From contig NZ_SGNY01000005.1 of NCBI RefSeq assembly GCF_007002745.1, positions 124,001 to 188,000 on the forward strand: a DNA stretch of 64,000 bases, read 5' to 3'. The notes under the pieces are model-generated. The model was not told where the DNA came from. It was given only the letters and a program-made list of their open reading frames with translations, and did not search any database. The DNA comes from Martinezella rhizogenes. Lineage in GTDB: Bacteria > Pseudomonadota > Alphaproteobacteria > Rhizobiales > Rhizobiaceae. This document shows positions 42,959 to 52,587 of the stretch, in pieces. Position numbers and translations under genes: made by a program. Positions within the stretch are counted from its first letter, which is position 1. Each line of letters begins with the position of its first letter.

Positions 42959-45900
42959 TCAGCCGGGCTGCGCCTCGCGAGGCTGGACCGGGTTATCCGT
43001 CGTGTCCGGTTTCCCTGCCTCATCCGGTGCTTTCGGCAAAAGGTTGGCGAAACGCCTGGTGATGCTGTCGATATAGGACAGGATGGTCGGCACGACGATT
43101 AGGGTGAGAAGGGTGGAGCTGATGAGGCCGCCGACCACCGCATGCGCCATCGGCGCGCGCTGTGCACCGCCACCGCCGATGGCGAGCCCAAGCGGGATCA
43201 TTCCGAAGATCATCGCAAGCGTCGTCATGATGATCGGCCGGAAGCGGATTACACCGGCATTCGCCAGCGCTTCGTTGAGCGAAAGTCCGCGTTTCCGCTC
43301 CCTGTTGGCGAAATCCACCAGCAGGATACCGTTCTTGGTGACGAGGCCCATCAGCATGATGAAGCCGATCAGCGAGAACATGTTGATCGTGCTGCCGGCC
43401 ACCATCAAACCCAGAAGGACGCCGGCCAGCGAGAGCGGCAGTGAAGCCATGATGGCGAGCGGTTGCAGGAAGCTGCCGAATTGCGAGGCAAGCACGATGT
43501 AAATGAAAATAACCGCCATCGTGAGGGCCTTGACCATGTGGCCAATCGTTTCCTGCATGGTCTCGGCCTCGCCGCCGAAGCGGATGCGGTAACCATCCGG
43601 CAGATCGCGGGCGGCGGTCAGGTTTTGCACGGTCTCCATCACGTCGCCAAGCGTGCGGCCGGAGATGTTGGCTGAAACCAGCACCTCACGGCGATTGTCT
43701 ATGCGACGGATTTCGGCCGGTGCCGGCGAGGTGCCGATCTCGGCGACCTGATCGAGACGCACCATCACCGGTGTGCCGTTCGATGCCGTGCGACCGGTCG
43801 CGATCATCAATTCGCCGAGGGTTGCGGCATCGGAGCGCCGATCGCCGGGCAGGCGCACGACGATGTCATAACTGTTGCCGCCACTATCCGTCCATTTCGA
43901 AACGTCCTCACCACCGATGAGCGAGGAGAGGGCCGTGGCCAGATCGGAACGGGAAATGCCGAGATCGCTCGCCGCCTCGCGTTTCAGACGCACGGAAAGA
44001 ACCGAGGTCACGTTGCGGGCGCTGGAATTCACATCCACCAGGCCGGGGATTTTTCTCATATCCTCGACCAGACCAGCGGCTATTTTTTCAAGGACGGCAC
44101 GGTCGTCGCCAAGGATGCTGAGCTTTACCGGGCTTTCGCCGCCGCCAAGACCGTCCTGAAGGATTGCGACCTCTATGCCGGGTATGGCTGACAGGCGCTT
44201 GCGGATCGGTTCGGCCAGCGTCGCGGGTGTTTGTGCGCGCGCTGTCAGCGGCACCAGCCCCACCAGCACCATGGCGCGCTGCTTGCCCGCCGCGCCACCG
44301 GTATTGATGGTGCAATAGAGCGTTTCAACCTCGGGAAACGCCCTCAGTGCCTTTTCGACCTGCCGCACTTTAGCCGTCGTGTAATCCAGTGACGAACCGG
44401 CCGGGGCCGTCACGGTAATCTGGAAGCGGCCCTCATCGGTAGCAGGTACGAATTCCATGCCGACCAGCGGCACCATGAACAGGCTACCGATGAAGATTCC
44501 CGATGTGGTGAGCAGGGTGATGAGCCGGTGGCGCAATGTCCAGCTGATCACATGCCGATATTGTTCGGCCAGCCATTCGAAACCACGATCAAAACGCGTA
44601 ATCAGCCGGCCAATTGGCCCGCGCCTGGCATCCGGTTGCGCATCCGGGTCGTACCAGACGCTCGAAAGCATCGGATCAAGCGTGAAGGCGACGAAGAGCG
44701 AGATCAGCACGGCAGCCGACACGGTGACGCCGAATTCATAGAAGAACCGGCCGATAATGCCGTCCATGAAGGCGACCGGCAGGAAGACCGCCACGATGGT
44801 CGCGGTCGTTGCGATCACCGCAAGGCCGATTTCGTTGGTGCCGTCGAGCGCCGCGCGGATATGGGATTTGCCCATGTGCAGATGCCGGGTGATGTTCTCG
44901 CGCACGACGATCGCGTCATCCACCAGGATGCCGATGGAGAGTGTGAGCGCCAGAAGGCTGAGTGTATTAAGGGTGAAACCAAGAAAATCGATGACGGCAA
45001 GCGTACCGATGATGGCGATTGGCAGTGTCAGGCCGGTGATGACCGTGCTGCGCCAGGAATTCAAAAACAGGAAAACGATGGCGATGGCGAGCGCTGCCCC
45101 TTCGATCAGCGTCGTCTGCACCTGATCGACGGATTCCCGGATGGGCGTGGAGGTGTCGGTGACGATGCGCAATTGCACATTCTGCGTGGCCAGCTCGGTA
45201 TTGAGCTGCTGGATGCGTTTCTTCACATCCGTCACGACCTGAACCGTGTTGGCGTCCTGGACCTTGACGATATCGATTGCCAGCGCCGTCTGGCCATTAT
45301 AGAGGGCGCGACTTTCGGCATCGACCGCCCCTTCGGAAACCGTGGCGACATCGCGCAGCAGGATCGCCGCGCCACCACGCCTCGCCACCACCATGTCCAG
45401 CAGCGCCTGCGGCTCGTCGACGCGACCCTGAACCTGGATCGTGCGTTCGGAGACGGGATCGACGATGCTGCCGGCCGGGCTGTTGCCGTTGCCGGTGCGC
45501 AGCGCGTTCACCACCTCGTTGACGCCGACCCCGAGCGCCCGCATGCGTGTTTCGTCCATGGCAACGTCGATCTGTCGTTTGCGGCCGCCCACCAGCGTCG
45601 CCTGTCCGACACCTTCAACGGTCGTCAGCTGGCGCACCACTTTCTGGTCGGCAAGGGTGGTGAGTGCTGGCACATCGAGCGACGTCGAACTGATTGCCAG
45701 CGAGAGGATAGGTTCGGCGGCGGGATCGAAACGCGAGACGACCGGCTTCTTGGCGTCTTCGGGCAAATTCGCTTCAATGGCGGCGACCTTGTCGCGCACA
45801 TCCTGTGCCGCGGCGGCCCCCCTTACCTCGAGCTTGAATTTCACGACGACCACGGAGCGCCCCTCATATGAGGTCGAGGTGATCTCATCCAGGCCGCCAA

Positions 45901-46120
45901 TGGCGTTCAGCGCATCCTCGACCGGGCGCGTTATTTCGGTTTCCACGGTCTCCGGCGTCGCACCGGGATAGGTGGTGACCACGACGACGACGGGCACGTC
46001 GACATTGGGATATTGATCCAGCCCCAACCGCTGCAGCGAAAAGAGGCCCATGACCAGCAATGTCACCATCATCATGGTGGCGAAGACGGGATGGGAGACG
46101 GATATACGCGTCAAGAACAT
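42959..46120 (-). CDS. RND-family efflux pump inner-membrane subunit (HAE1 type)
   Basis: A 1053-aa proton-driven exporter that forms a trimer with an adaptor and an outer-membrane channel. It shows the AcrB layout: helix 1 with SVSHPVFATMMMVTLLVMG, porter-domain DQYPNVDVPVVVVVTTYPGATPETVE, the TM4 acidic pair in LSIGILVDDAIVVRENI, a second helix set after residue 535, and the late GLVTKNGILLVDFAN. Substrates such as drugs, metals or lipids cannot be told from sequence. It follows the adaptor gene after 1 bp. No outer-membrane factor is encoded in the window. Confidence 0.95.
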   Translation of the reverse strand: MFLTRISVSHPVFATMMMVTLLVMGLFSLQRLGLDQYPNVDVPVVVVVTTYPGATPETVETEITRPVEDALNAIGGLDEITSTSYEGRSVVVVKFKLEVRGAAAAQDVRDKVAAIEANLPEDAKKPVVSRFDPAAEPILSLAISSTSLDVPALTTLADQKVVRQLTTVEGVGQATLVGGRKRQIDVAMDETRMRALGVGVNEVVNALRTGNGNSPAGSIVDPVSERTIQVQGRVDEPQALLDMVVARRGGAAILLRDVATVSEGAVDAESRALYNGQTALAIDIVKVQDANTVQVVTDVKKRIQQLNTELATQNVQLRIVTDTSTPIRESVDQVQTTLIEGAALAIAIVFLFLNSWRSTVITGLTLPIAIIGTLAVIDFLGFTLNTLSLLALTLSIGILVDDAIVVRENITRHLHMGKSHIRAALDGTNEIGLAVIATTATIVAVFLPVAFMDGIIGRFFYEFGVTVSAAVLISLFVAFTLDPMLSSVWYDPDAQPDARRGPIGRLITRFDRGFEWLAEQYRHVISWTLRHRLITLLTTSGIFIGSLFMVPLVGMEFVPATDEGRFQITVTAPAGSSLDYTTAKVRQVEKALRAFPEVETLYCTINTGGAAGKQRAMVLVGLVPLTARAQTPATLAEPIRKRLSAIPGIEVAILQDGLGGGESPVKLSILGDDRAVLEKIAAGLVEDMRKIPGLVDVNSSARNVTSVLSVRLKREAASDLGISRSDLATALSSLIGGEDVSKWTDSGGNSYDIVVRLPGDRRSDAATLGELMIATGRTASNGTPVMVRLDQVAEIGTSPAPAEIRRIDNRREVLVSANISGRTLGDVMETVQNLTAARDLPDGYRIRFGGEAETMQETIGHMVKALTMAVIFIYIVLASQFGSFLQPLAIMASLPLSLAGVLLGLMVAGSTINMFSLIGFIMLMGLVTKNGILLVDFANRERKRGLSLNEALANAGVIRFRPIIMTTLAMIFGMIPLGLAIGGGGAQRAPMAHAVVGGLISSTLLTLIVVPTILSYIDSITRRFANLLPKAPDEAGKPDTTDNPVQPREAQPG

Positions 46121-46121
46121 T

Positions 46122-47270
46122 TCAGCCTGCCTTATCGATGGTCACGGCCATGTCCGGCTGCAATTCCGGAAGCGGTGCAGTCAGGATCATTTCGCCATCC
46201 TTCAGGCCCGTGGCGATCTCGATCAGGCTGCCGCCGTTCCAGCGCGATCCGAGCGCCACCGTCTGGCGGCGCAGATGACCGTCCGTCACCTTGAGCACGT
46301 GGTAGCCCGTCTCATCCTTGCGAAGCGCGATGGCGGGAACGACGAGCGCGTCGTTTTTTTCGCGGACGAGGATTGATCCGCTGGCAAACATGCCACCCCA
46401 CAACCGACCGTCGCGATTGGCAAGCCGCAGATAGACGGCGACGAAACGTGTGCCATCCTCGGCAACCGGGCTGATACGCTCGACAGTGCTCTTGACGGTC
46501 TGGCCAACGAGGCCGTCAATCTCCAGTTCCGCTGTCTGGCCAGGGGTTACACGGGGAATATCGCGGGTGGCGACCAGAACCTTCGCTTCCAGCACGCTGG
46601 TATCGACCAGTGTGAGAAGTTCGCCATCGGCACTGACGCGCGCGCCTGCCTCTGCCAGCCGGCGGGTGACCGTGCCACTGAAAGGCGCGCGGATTTCGGC
46701 ATTGCTCAATGCAAGGCGGGCAATATCCGTCTGCGCCGAAAGGCTTTGAACCCTTGCGGTTTTCACCACGACATCGCTTTTCGCCTTGTCCAGCTGTTCC
46801 GCCGATGTGATGTTTTTGGTGGCAAGCTGTTCGGTTCTCGTCAGTGCCAGCATCGCCAGCGTCAGTTCGGCCTCGGCCGCGTCCCGGTCGCTTTGCCGTT
46901 GCAGCAACGCCGCTTGCAGGTCGTCGGTTTCAAAGCGCACCAGCACATCACCGGCCCGCACCGCCTGTCCGTCCCGTACGTTCATCTCCAGAATTTTCCC
47001 GGCCTCACGGGTGCGGATCACGATACGGCTGACCGGCTGGAGTTCGCCGCTGACGTTGAGCTTTTCCACCATCTGGCGTGTGCCGATCTTCGCCGTTTCC
47101 GCAGCCGTCAGTTCGAAGGGGATGCCGGCCGGGCTCAGGGAGGTGGCCTCGACAATTCCCCTGGCGCGTTCATTCGCATCGACGCTGCCGCGCGCCGGGT
47201 CGAGGGCAGTAACGACGAGAACGCAGCCCGCAAGTGCGATCCCGGCCTTGATGCTTCTCTTCACCCACAT
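46122..47270 (-). CDS. RND efflux periplasmic adaptor (membrane-fusion protein)
   Basis: A 382-aa adaptor bridging the pump and an outer-membrane channel. It has an N-terminal signal/anchor helix (IKAGIALAGCVLVVTAL), a lipoyl half-motif VRDGQAVRAGDVLVRFETDDLQ, a coiled-coil hairpin around residues 135-200, the second lipoyl half AEIRAPFSGTVTRRLAEAGARV and C-terminal beta-barrel strands. ATG 47270 follows AAGGA; the upstream 81-residue extension overlaps the regulatory gene region and is dropped. Divergent from a two-component system that probably controls it. Confidence 0.92.
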   Translation of the reverse strand: MWVKRSIKAGIALAGCVLVVTALDPARGSVDANERARGIVEATSLSPAGIPFELTAAETAKIGTRQMVEKLNVSGELQPVSRIVIRTREAGKILEMNVRDGQAVRAGDVLVRFETDDLQAALLQRQSDRDAAEAELTLAMLALTRTEQLATKNITSAEQLDKAKSDVVVKTARVQSLSAQTDIARLALSNAEIRAPFSGTVTRRLAEAGARVSADGELLTLVDTSVLEAKVLVATRDIPRVTPGQTAELEIDGLVGQTVKSTVERISPVAEDGTRFVAVYLRLANRDGRLWGGMFASGSILVREKNDALVVPAIALRKDETGYHVLKVTDGHLRRQTVALGSRWNGGSLIEIATGLKDGEMILTAPLPELQPDMAVTIDKAG

Positions 47271-47458
47271 AATACAATCCTTCCAGGCAAAGTTCCTTGG
47301 GTAGCGGCTCACCGAGCCGTCACGTCGCCGGTTATTCAGGCGGATGGTATCTGGATAAGTGACCATAATTGCAGCAGCATTACCCTGCCGCATCGTCTTC
47401 GCCGCAATACTGCCGCAACCTTTCTGGCAGACAAAGGCTGGCGAAGGGACGGTGATGC

Positions 47459-48133
47459 ATGAGACTTCTGTTGATCGAAGATGAAAGGGAAATGGCCGAT
47501 GCGCTGTCGGCAACGCTCGGCAAGCAGGGCATCGTCATCGACCATACGATGCGGCTTGGTGACGCGATGGAACTGACGCGCCAGCATGTTTACGACGCCA
47601 TCCTGCTCGACCGCCGGCTACCGGATGGGGAGGGTCTTGCGCTCATCCCGAAACTGCGCCGTGCCGGTGTCGATACGCCGATCATCCTGCTCACCGCCAT
47701 GAATGAGCCGGAGGACCGCATTGCGGGACTGGATGGCGGCGCGGATGATTATCTGGGCAAGCCGTTTCTCGTCGGCGAGCTTCTGGCGCGGGTGCGCGCG
47801 GTTCTGAGACGACCGGTAAACCTTGCACCAGCCCAGATCACCGTGGGCCGGATCGTGATCGACCCACTGCATCTCAGCGTCACCATCAATTCCCTTCCCT
47901 TCGATCTTCCCAGACGCGAACTTCTGGTTCTCGTCGCGCTCGCCAAGCGCAAGGGTAAATCTATGCTGCGTTCCACCCTCGAGGCGGCCGTTTATAATTA
48001 CGAGGAAGAAATCCAGTCCAATGCGCTCGACGCGCATATATCGCGGCTGCGCAAACGCCTGCTCGACGCCTCGGCCGGTGTGAGCGTGCACAATATTCGT
48101 GGCATCGGTTATCTGTTGAAGGAAGAGGCATGA
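47459..48133 (+). CDS. OmpR-family response regulator
   Basis: A 224-aa DNA-binding regulator. The receiver domain has acidic pocket ED at residues 7-8, phosphoacceptor D51 (ILLDRRLPDGEG), LLTAMNE and GKPF; the C-terminal winged helix includes ALDAHISRLRKRL and the final NIRGIGYLL. It overlaps the kinase gene by 4 bp and is divergent from the RND adaptor gene, so it most likely regulates the pump. Confidence 0.93.
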   Translation: MRLLLIEDEREMADALSATLGKQGIVIDHTMRLGDAMELTRQHVYDAILLDRRLPDGEGLALIPKLRRAGVDTPIILLTAMNEPEDRIAGLDGGADDYLGKPFLVGELLARVRAVLRRPVNLAPAQITVGRIVIDPLHLSVTINSLPFDLPRRELLVLVALAKRKGKSMLRSTLEAAVYNYEEEIQSNALDAHISRLRKRLLDASAGVSVHNIRGIGYLLKEEA

Positions 48134-49467
48134 AAGCGCAGGGCAAATCCAACCCGTCCCTGTGGTGGCAACTGAGCTGGCAACTCAGCATCGTCGTCTC
48201 CGCCATGATCGCCGTCGTCATCATCGGGCTTTGTGTTTACGGGGTGATGCGGGTCTCTCCCAATATCGGGCTTTGGGAGGATCTGTCTTCGACACTCGGC
48301 GAGTCGCTTTCGCTCGATCCGCAGAAGGGGCTCGTCCTCACCGAGGGGCCGGCGCTGAAGGCCCTCAAGGCGGAGAATAAAGAACTCTGGTTCGTTGCCT
48401 CGACGCTGGATGGTCAGTCCGTGACCTATGGCGCTGTGCCAGCGGTCTATGCCGAGCTGTCGCGTTACGCCCATCTGATGATGGATGCCGATATTCGCGG
48501 CGGTGCCGGCATATCCGAGGTTGCGCTGTCTGAAAGTCTCGATACGGCATCTGGGCCGCTGAGGGTCATGTTCGGCGGAACCTCCCATATCAGCGCGTCG
48601 TTTCTGACGCTTCTTCTCGGCACTTATCCGATCTATGTTCCGCTGCTGGCGGTTATCCTGCCTGCGGTGTTCTTTTCCGTGCCGCGCATCGTGCGCCAGG
48701 CGCTCGCCGGTCTCAGTTCCGTCGTCCGGAAAGCCCCGGAGATCGACCCGCGCCGGGCGGGCTCGAAGCTTCCAGTCGAGGATGTGCCGCGGGAAGTCGT
48801 GCCGTTGATTGTGTCTTTCAACAGCATCCTTGAACGGCTTGAGCAGCAGTTTCGGGCGCGGCAACGGTTTCTCATCGATGCGGCGCATGAACTCAGAACA
48901 CCGATCGCCATCATGCAGACCCGGATAGAGGGTCTGCCGGAAGGGTCGGAACGGCAGCGCCTGATGGAGGATGTCGCGCGGCTTGGCGAGACCGCGGAGC
49001 AGCTTCTGGCCGTGGAGCGGAACGATCAGGTGCACGACCGATGGGAGACGGTCGATCTCGTCGAGATCGCCCGTACAGTCGTCGCCGATCTTGCGCCGCT
49101 GGCGCTGTCTGCGGGTTACGATATTTCCTTCGACACGCAGATAGCGTGCTACGAGATGCAGGGCAATCCCTTCGCCCTGCCGCGCGCCGTCAATAATATC
49201 GTGCGCAACGCCATCGACCATGGCGGAAACAGAGGAATGATCCAGGTCTCGGTTCTCGCAAACGGGGAAATTGCGGTTTCCGATGAAGGGCAGGGCATAG
49301 CCGAAGACCATCAGGAGCGGATATTCGAGCCATTTTATCGTGTGACACCGCGAAGCACGGGAGCAGGCCTGGGTCTCAGCCTTGTCAAGCAGATCGTCGC
49401 TGACCACAATGGACGTGTCCGTCTGGAGAGTTCCGCCTTCGGAAGCACATTCCGGCTCTGCTTCTGA
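48130..49467 (+). CDS. Sensor histidine kinase
   Basis: A 445-aa inner-membrane kinase with two helices (about 15-40 and 160-185) bounding a periplasmic sensor of roughly 120 residues of no recognised type. A HAMP-like segment follows, then the H-box DAAHELRTPIAIMQ with phosphoacceptor H253, N-box VNNIVRNAIDHGG, G1 VSDEGQGIAE, F-box FYRVTP and G2 GAGLGLSLVKQI. It partners the regulator encoded just upstream and probably senses a substrate of the adjacent RND pump. Confidence 0.93.
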   Translation: MKAQGKSNPSLWWQLSWQLSIVVSAMIAVVIIGLCVYGVMRVSPNIGLWEDLSSTLGESLSLDPQKGLVLTEGPALKALKAENKELWFVASTLDGQSVTYGAVPAVYAELSRYAHLMMDADIRGGAGISEVALSESLDTASGPLRVMFGGTSHISASFLTLLLGTYPIYVPLLAVILPAVFFSVPRIVRQALAGLSSVVRKAPEIDPRRAGSKLPVEDVPREVVPLIVSFNSILERLEQQFRARQRFLIDAAHELRTPIAIMQTRIEGLPEGSERQRLMEDVARLGETAEQLLAVERNDQVHDRWETVDLVEIARTVVADLAPLALSAGYDISFDTQIACYEMQGNPFALPRAVNNIVRNAIDHGGNRGMIQVSVLANGEIAVSDEGQGIAEDHQERIFEPFYRVTPRSTGAGLGLSLVKQIVADHNGRVRLESSAFGSTFRLCF

Positions 49468-49571
49468 TCGCCATTTTTGCAGCGCCTGCGGACCGCGATT
49501 GTAATGCTGCCGCAATTTTAGCTGTCGTAGCGTGCGGGGCACAGGAAATCTTTCCAACCGGAGCACATGCA

Positions 49572-50450
49572 ATGAAACACCAGCGGAATCCGTTCGTCAC
49601 GGCCAGCGGCAGCAAAGTCGCGCGCAGCCGCAGCGCCACCTTCGCCACCTTGCCTTTTGCCCTCATCATGTCCGGCTGTGCCTCCGTTCCGCTGCAGGAG
49701 GGCGGCACGCTGACATCCTATGCGCAGCTCAGTCCCGCCAAGGGCAAGTTCACCAAGACCAGAACCTTCGTGGATGCCAAGGGATTGGCCGCGGTTAAAA
49801 CCGTCGCCATCGTGCCCACCACCTTTTCCTTCACCGCCTCGTCGCGGGTCACCTCGGAAAAGGACCGTACGCTTGTCTCGAACGCGCTCGATCGCGCCAT
49901 CTGCGTGGCGCTCAGTGACAGATACCGGATCGCCGCTCTTGGCCAGCCGGCGGACATGACGGTGCGCACCGTCATCACCGATCTGGTGCCGACCGACAAG
50001 ACCATGGCCGGTGTTTCGACGGCGGTGTCGCTCGGCAGCAATTTTGTCCTGCCGGTCGGCGTGCCGCGATTGCCGGTTGGCCTCGGCGGCCTGGCGGTCG
50101 AGTCGGAGGCGGTGGACAGTACCGGCGTCCAGCGCGCAGCCGCCGTCTGGTCTAAGGGTGCCAATTCCTTCACCGACAATGCCCGTGTTTCGGAAATCGG
50201 CGATGCCTACGGGCTGGCATCGGATTTCGCCAATTATTTTGCGCGCATCCTCGTCACCGGCAAGACCTCCGAAGGTCTGGATATCTCGATCCCATCCGGC
50301 CATCGCATGCGCTCGGCCCTCGGCGGCAAGCCGAAATATGCCGAGTGCGACGCCTATGGACGGTCGCGTGGATTGCAGGGCATGGTGGCCGATCAATTCG
50401 GCGCACCGCCTGACTGGACGGACAAGCAGGCAAAAGCCGCTTCGCGATAG
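49572..50450 (+). CDS. DUF3313-like outer-membrane lipoprotein
   Basis: A 292-aa protein with a lipoprotein signal: a basic start, then FALIMSGC with the lipobox cysteine near residue 36 (a long, arginine-rich n-region). The mature part has TLTSYAQLSPAKGKFTKTRTFVD, MTVRTVITDLVPTD and AVESEAVDSTGVQ, which resemble the DUF3313 family of unknown function. The start ATG 49572 follows GGAGC. It is co-oriented with the two-component genes 104 bp upstream and ends 2 bp from the convergent epimerase gene. Role unknown; a link to the efflux system is possible only by position. Confidence 0.65.
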   Translation: MKHQRNPFVTASGSKVARSRSATFATLPFALIMSGCASVPLQEGGTLTSYAQLSPAKGKFTKTRTFVDAKGLAAVKTVAIVPTTFSFTASSRVTSEKDRTLVSNALDRAICVALSDRYRIAALGQPADMTVRTVITDLVPTDKTMAGVSTAVSLGSNFVLPVGVPRLPVGLGGLAVESEAVDSTGVQRAAAVWSKGANSFTDNARVSEIGDAYGLASDFANYFARILVTGKTSEGLDISIPSGHRMRSALGGKPKYAECDAYGRSRGLQGMVADQFGAPPDWTDKQAKAASR

Positions 50451-50452
50451 GA

Positions 50453-51325
50453 TCAACAGGTCTCATCCGCACCCGCCGTTGCCGTGTTGGCGGGACGGGC
50501 GGCCTGCGCCCATAATGCCTGCGCCATCGTCTTCAGCCGCAGCGATTCCGCCCATCTGTCGGTGGAATCGTTGCCGTCCCGGTCGGTAATCGCATAGGGC
50601 GGAGGGCCGAGTTCACAGGTGAAGACCAGCTCGGCATTATCGGGCGCACGGGATCGCCAGTGCCGGAACCCATAGTCCCACCAGTCCAGAAATAGATCGA
50701 CCCATGGCCGGTGATGGGCAAAGGAAATCTCGATCTGGATCTGCTCGCACGAGCCGATGCGTCCGTGAAAGGCCTGCGCATTATGAAGGATGCGGTGGAT
50801 TTGCCTGTGGCTCTCGTCTTCCACCGGAAAGGCGAATTCGCGGGCAACGAGATAATGGGAGAGATCGGCGAGAAGCGGCAGATCGGGTCGCTGCTCAAGC
50901 AGGTCCAGCGTAAATAGGAGATCGCTGGTGATGCGGTTGCGGTGAGTCTCGATGTAGACGGGAACGCCAGCCTTCTCGGCAAGCCGCATCCAGCCGTCCA
51001 GCAGCGGCATGCAGTCCTTCACCCGGCGCGGGCGGATATCCGCCTGCAGATCGATATGGCTGACCGGAAATTCCTGCGCCAGTTCCAGCGTGTGGCGCAG
51101 GTCGTTGACATTGCGTGGAAAGCACACGCCTTCGACCCTGAGGCCCGTGCCACGGATCGCTTCATGGAGACGCCGCACATCCGCACGGTTGGTGTAATGC
51201 GCGCTGATCCCGTCAAACCCGGCTTCGGCGATCCGGGCAATGTTTTCCTCAAGGCGGGGTTCAGGGCCATTGCCGTTTAGCCGTTCCATGGCCCAGAGCG
51301 ATTGAAAGATGAGCAGCTTCTGCAT
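50453..51325 (-). CDS. Sugar-phosphate isomerase/epimerase-like TIM-barrel protein
   Basis: A 290-aa protein of the xylose-isomerase-like TIM-barrel superfamily (AP endonuclease 2 fold). Metal ligands are probably the acids/histidines in VPVYIETHRNR, LPLLADLSHYLV, QIQIEISFAHHRPW and LVFTCELGPPP. Its members isomerise or epimerise sugars, inosose or hydroxypyruvate. Start ATG 51325 shares a base with the preceding reductase stop (TGATG), so it is translationally linked to the oxygenase-type cluster and is its last gene. Confidence 0.78.
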   Translation of the reverse strand: MQKLLIFQSLWAMERLNGNGPEPRLEENIARIAEAGFDGISAHYTNRADVRRLHEAIRGTGLRVEGVCFPRNVNDLRHTLELAQEFPVSHIDLQADIRPRRVKDCMPLLDGWMRLAEKAGVPVYIETHRNRITSDLLFTLDLLEQRPDLPLLADLSHYLVAREFAFPVEDESHRQIHRILHNAQAFHGRIGSCEQIQIEISFAHHRPWVDLFLDWWDYGFRHWRSRAPDNAELVFTCELGPPPYAITDRDGNDSTDRWAESLRLKTMAQALWAQAARPANTATAGADETC

Positions 51326-52530
51326 CACGCCGCCCGCGCGCTTTTCAGCAACGTCTTGAGGTTGAGGCCGGGATCGGCAAGCGCCGCCGGATCGGGGCTG
51401 ATACCGGCGGCAATCAGCATCTCGGCCAGTTTTATGTCTTTCGCAACGCTGTTGCCGATACCCAGCCCGGCTGCTGCGACAAGCTGGCCGTCCTCAAGGA
51501 AGAATTCCAGCTCGCCATTGCCGAGCGGACGAATGACGCTTTGATGTCTCGGCTGCGGCAGGCCCGCGACCTGAAGGCCGAGATCATATTGATCCGACCA
51601 GAACCACGGGAGGGCGGTAAAAGCCTCGTTTGCGCCGAGACTGTTGCGCGCGGCGATTTCTGCCTGACTGCGGGCATTGCGCCAGCTTTCGAACCGGATA
51701 TGCCCGCCGGCGGCTTGCGAGACGGCCGCGCAATCGCCCGCCGCGAAGATGTGGGGATCGCTGGTGCGCAGGAAGGCATCGGTCAGAATGCCGTTGCCGG
51801 TCGCAAGCGCCGCCGCTTCGGCCAGAGCGATATTGGGCACGACACCGATGGCGGAGACGACGATATCGGCGGGCACGCGCCCGCCATCGGTTAGCAGGAC
51901 AGCTTCCGGCGTAATCTCCGAAACGCCCTGACCCAGATGGAAATGCACCCCTTCATCGCGATGGCGCGCATGTATCTTTTCGGCAAAACGCGGCGGAACC
52001 GCCCGGCCGAGCGGCCGCGCTGCCGCTTCGATAACGCTGACCGTAAGCCCCTTGCCGCGCAGCACCGCGGCAAGCTCCATTCCGATCAGTCCGCCGCCGA
52101 TGATCGCAATCCGTGCGCCGCTATCGGCGCGGGAGAAAATCACTTCCGCATCCGCATGGGTGCGGAAATTGAGCGCCTGTGCGGCACCGGGGCAGGCGAG
52201 TGTTCGCGGCTGCGCCCCGGTTGCGAGGAGCAGCCTGTCATAACCAAGTGTCCGCCCGTCATCGAGCATCACCAGACGGTCTTTCGCATTGATACGGGTC
52301 GCTGACACGCCTTGCAGATAAGTGATCCGGGCGGCCGCCAGCGTTCCGTCCGCGCAGATGGGTTTCATCCGCACCGCAGCTTCCAGCGGCTTGGAAAGCG
52401 GCGGCCGTTCATAGGGCGGATGCGGCTCGGCGCCGACCAGCGTGATATCGCCGTCGAAGCCGGTTTCGCGCAAAGTAAAGGCGGCGCGGGTTCCCGCCTC
52501 GCCGGCGCCGATGATGACGATTGCGTCCAT
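51325..52530 (-). CDS. FAD-dependent ferredoxin reductase
   Basis: A 401-aa NADH:ferredoxin (or rubredoxin) reductase of the kind serving bacterial Rieske and P450 oxygenases. FAD motif IVIIGAGEAGTRAAF at the start, NAD motif IAIIGGGLIGMELAAVLRG near 150, and the second FAD site IFAAGDCAAV near 270. It should pass electrons to the Rieske ferredoxin encoded two genes upstream. It lies 57 bp after the binding-protein gene and overlaps the epimerase start by one base. Confidence 0.9.
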   Translation of the reverse strand: MDAIVIIGAGEAGTRAAFTLRETGFDGDITLVGAEPHPPYERPPLSKPLEAAVRMKPICADGTLAAARITYLQGVSATRINAKDRLVMLDDGRTLGYDRLLLATGAQPRTLACPGAAQALNFRTHADAEVIFSRADSGARIAIIGGGLIGMELAAVLRGKGLTVSVIEAAARPLGRAVPPRFAEKIHARHRDEGVHFHLGQGVSEITPEAVLLTDGGRVPADIVVSAIGVVPNIALAEAAALATGNGILTDAFLRTSDPHIFAAGDCAAVSQAAGGHIRFESWRNARSQAEIAARNSLGANEAFTALPWFWSDQYDLGLQVAGLPQPRHQSVIRPLGNGELEFFLEDGQLVAAAGLGIGNSVAKDIKLAEMLIAAGISPDPAALADPGLNLKTLLKSARAA

Positions 52531-52587
52531 GATATCTCCGTGAGAAGGGGCCGGCGCGCTTTTCAGGGCGCACCGGCTGGGGGAGGG

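Noticed and set aside
42752..43102. Frame starting with a signal-peptide-like stretch after the Nudix gene
   Set aside because: It runs about 140 bp antisense into the well-supported RND pump gene and its last third has no protein-like pattern.
49518..50456. Long open frames antisense to the DUF3313-like gene, and similar long antisense frames over ligD, the RND gene and katG
   Set aside because: They mirror the high-GC third-position bias of the real genes and have repetitive, non-family translations.
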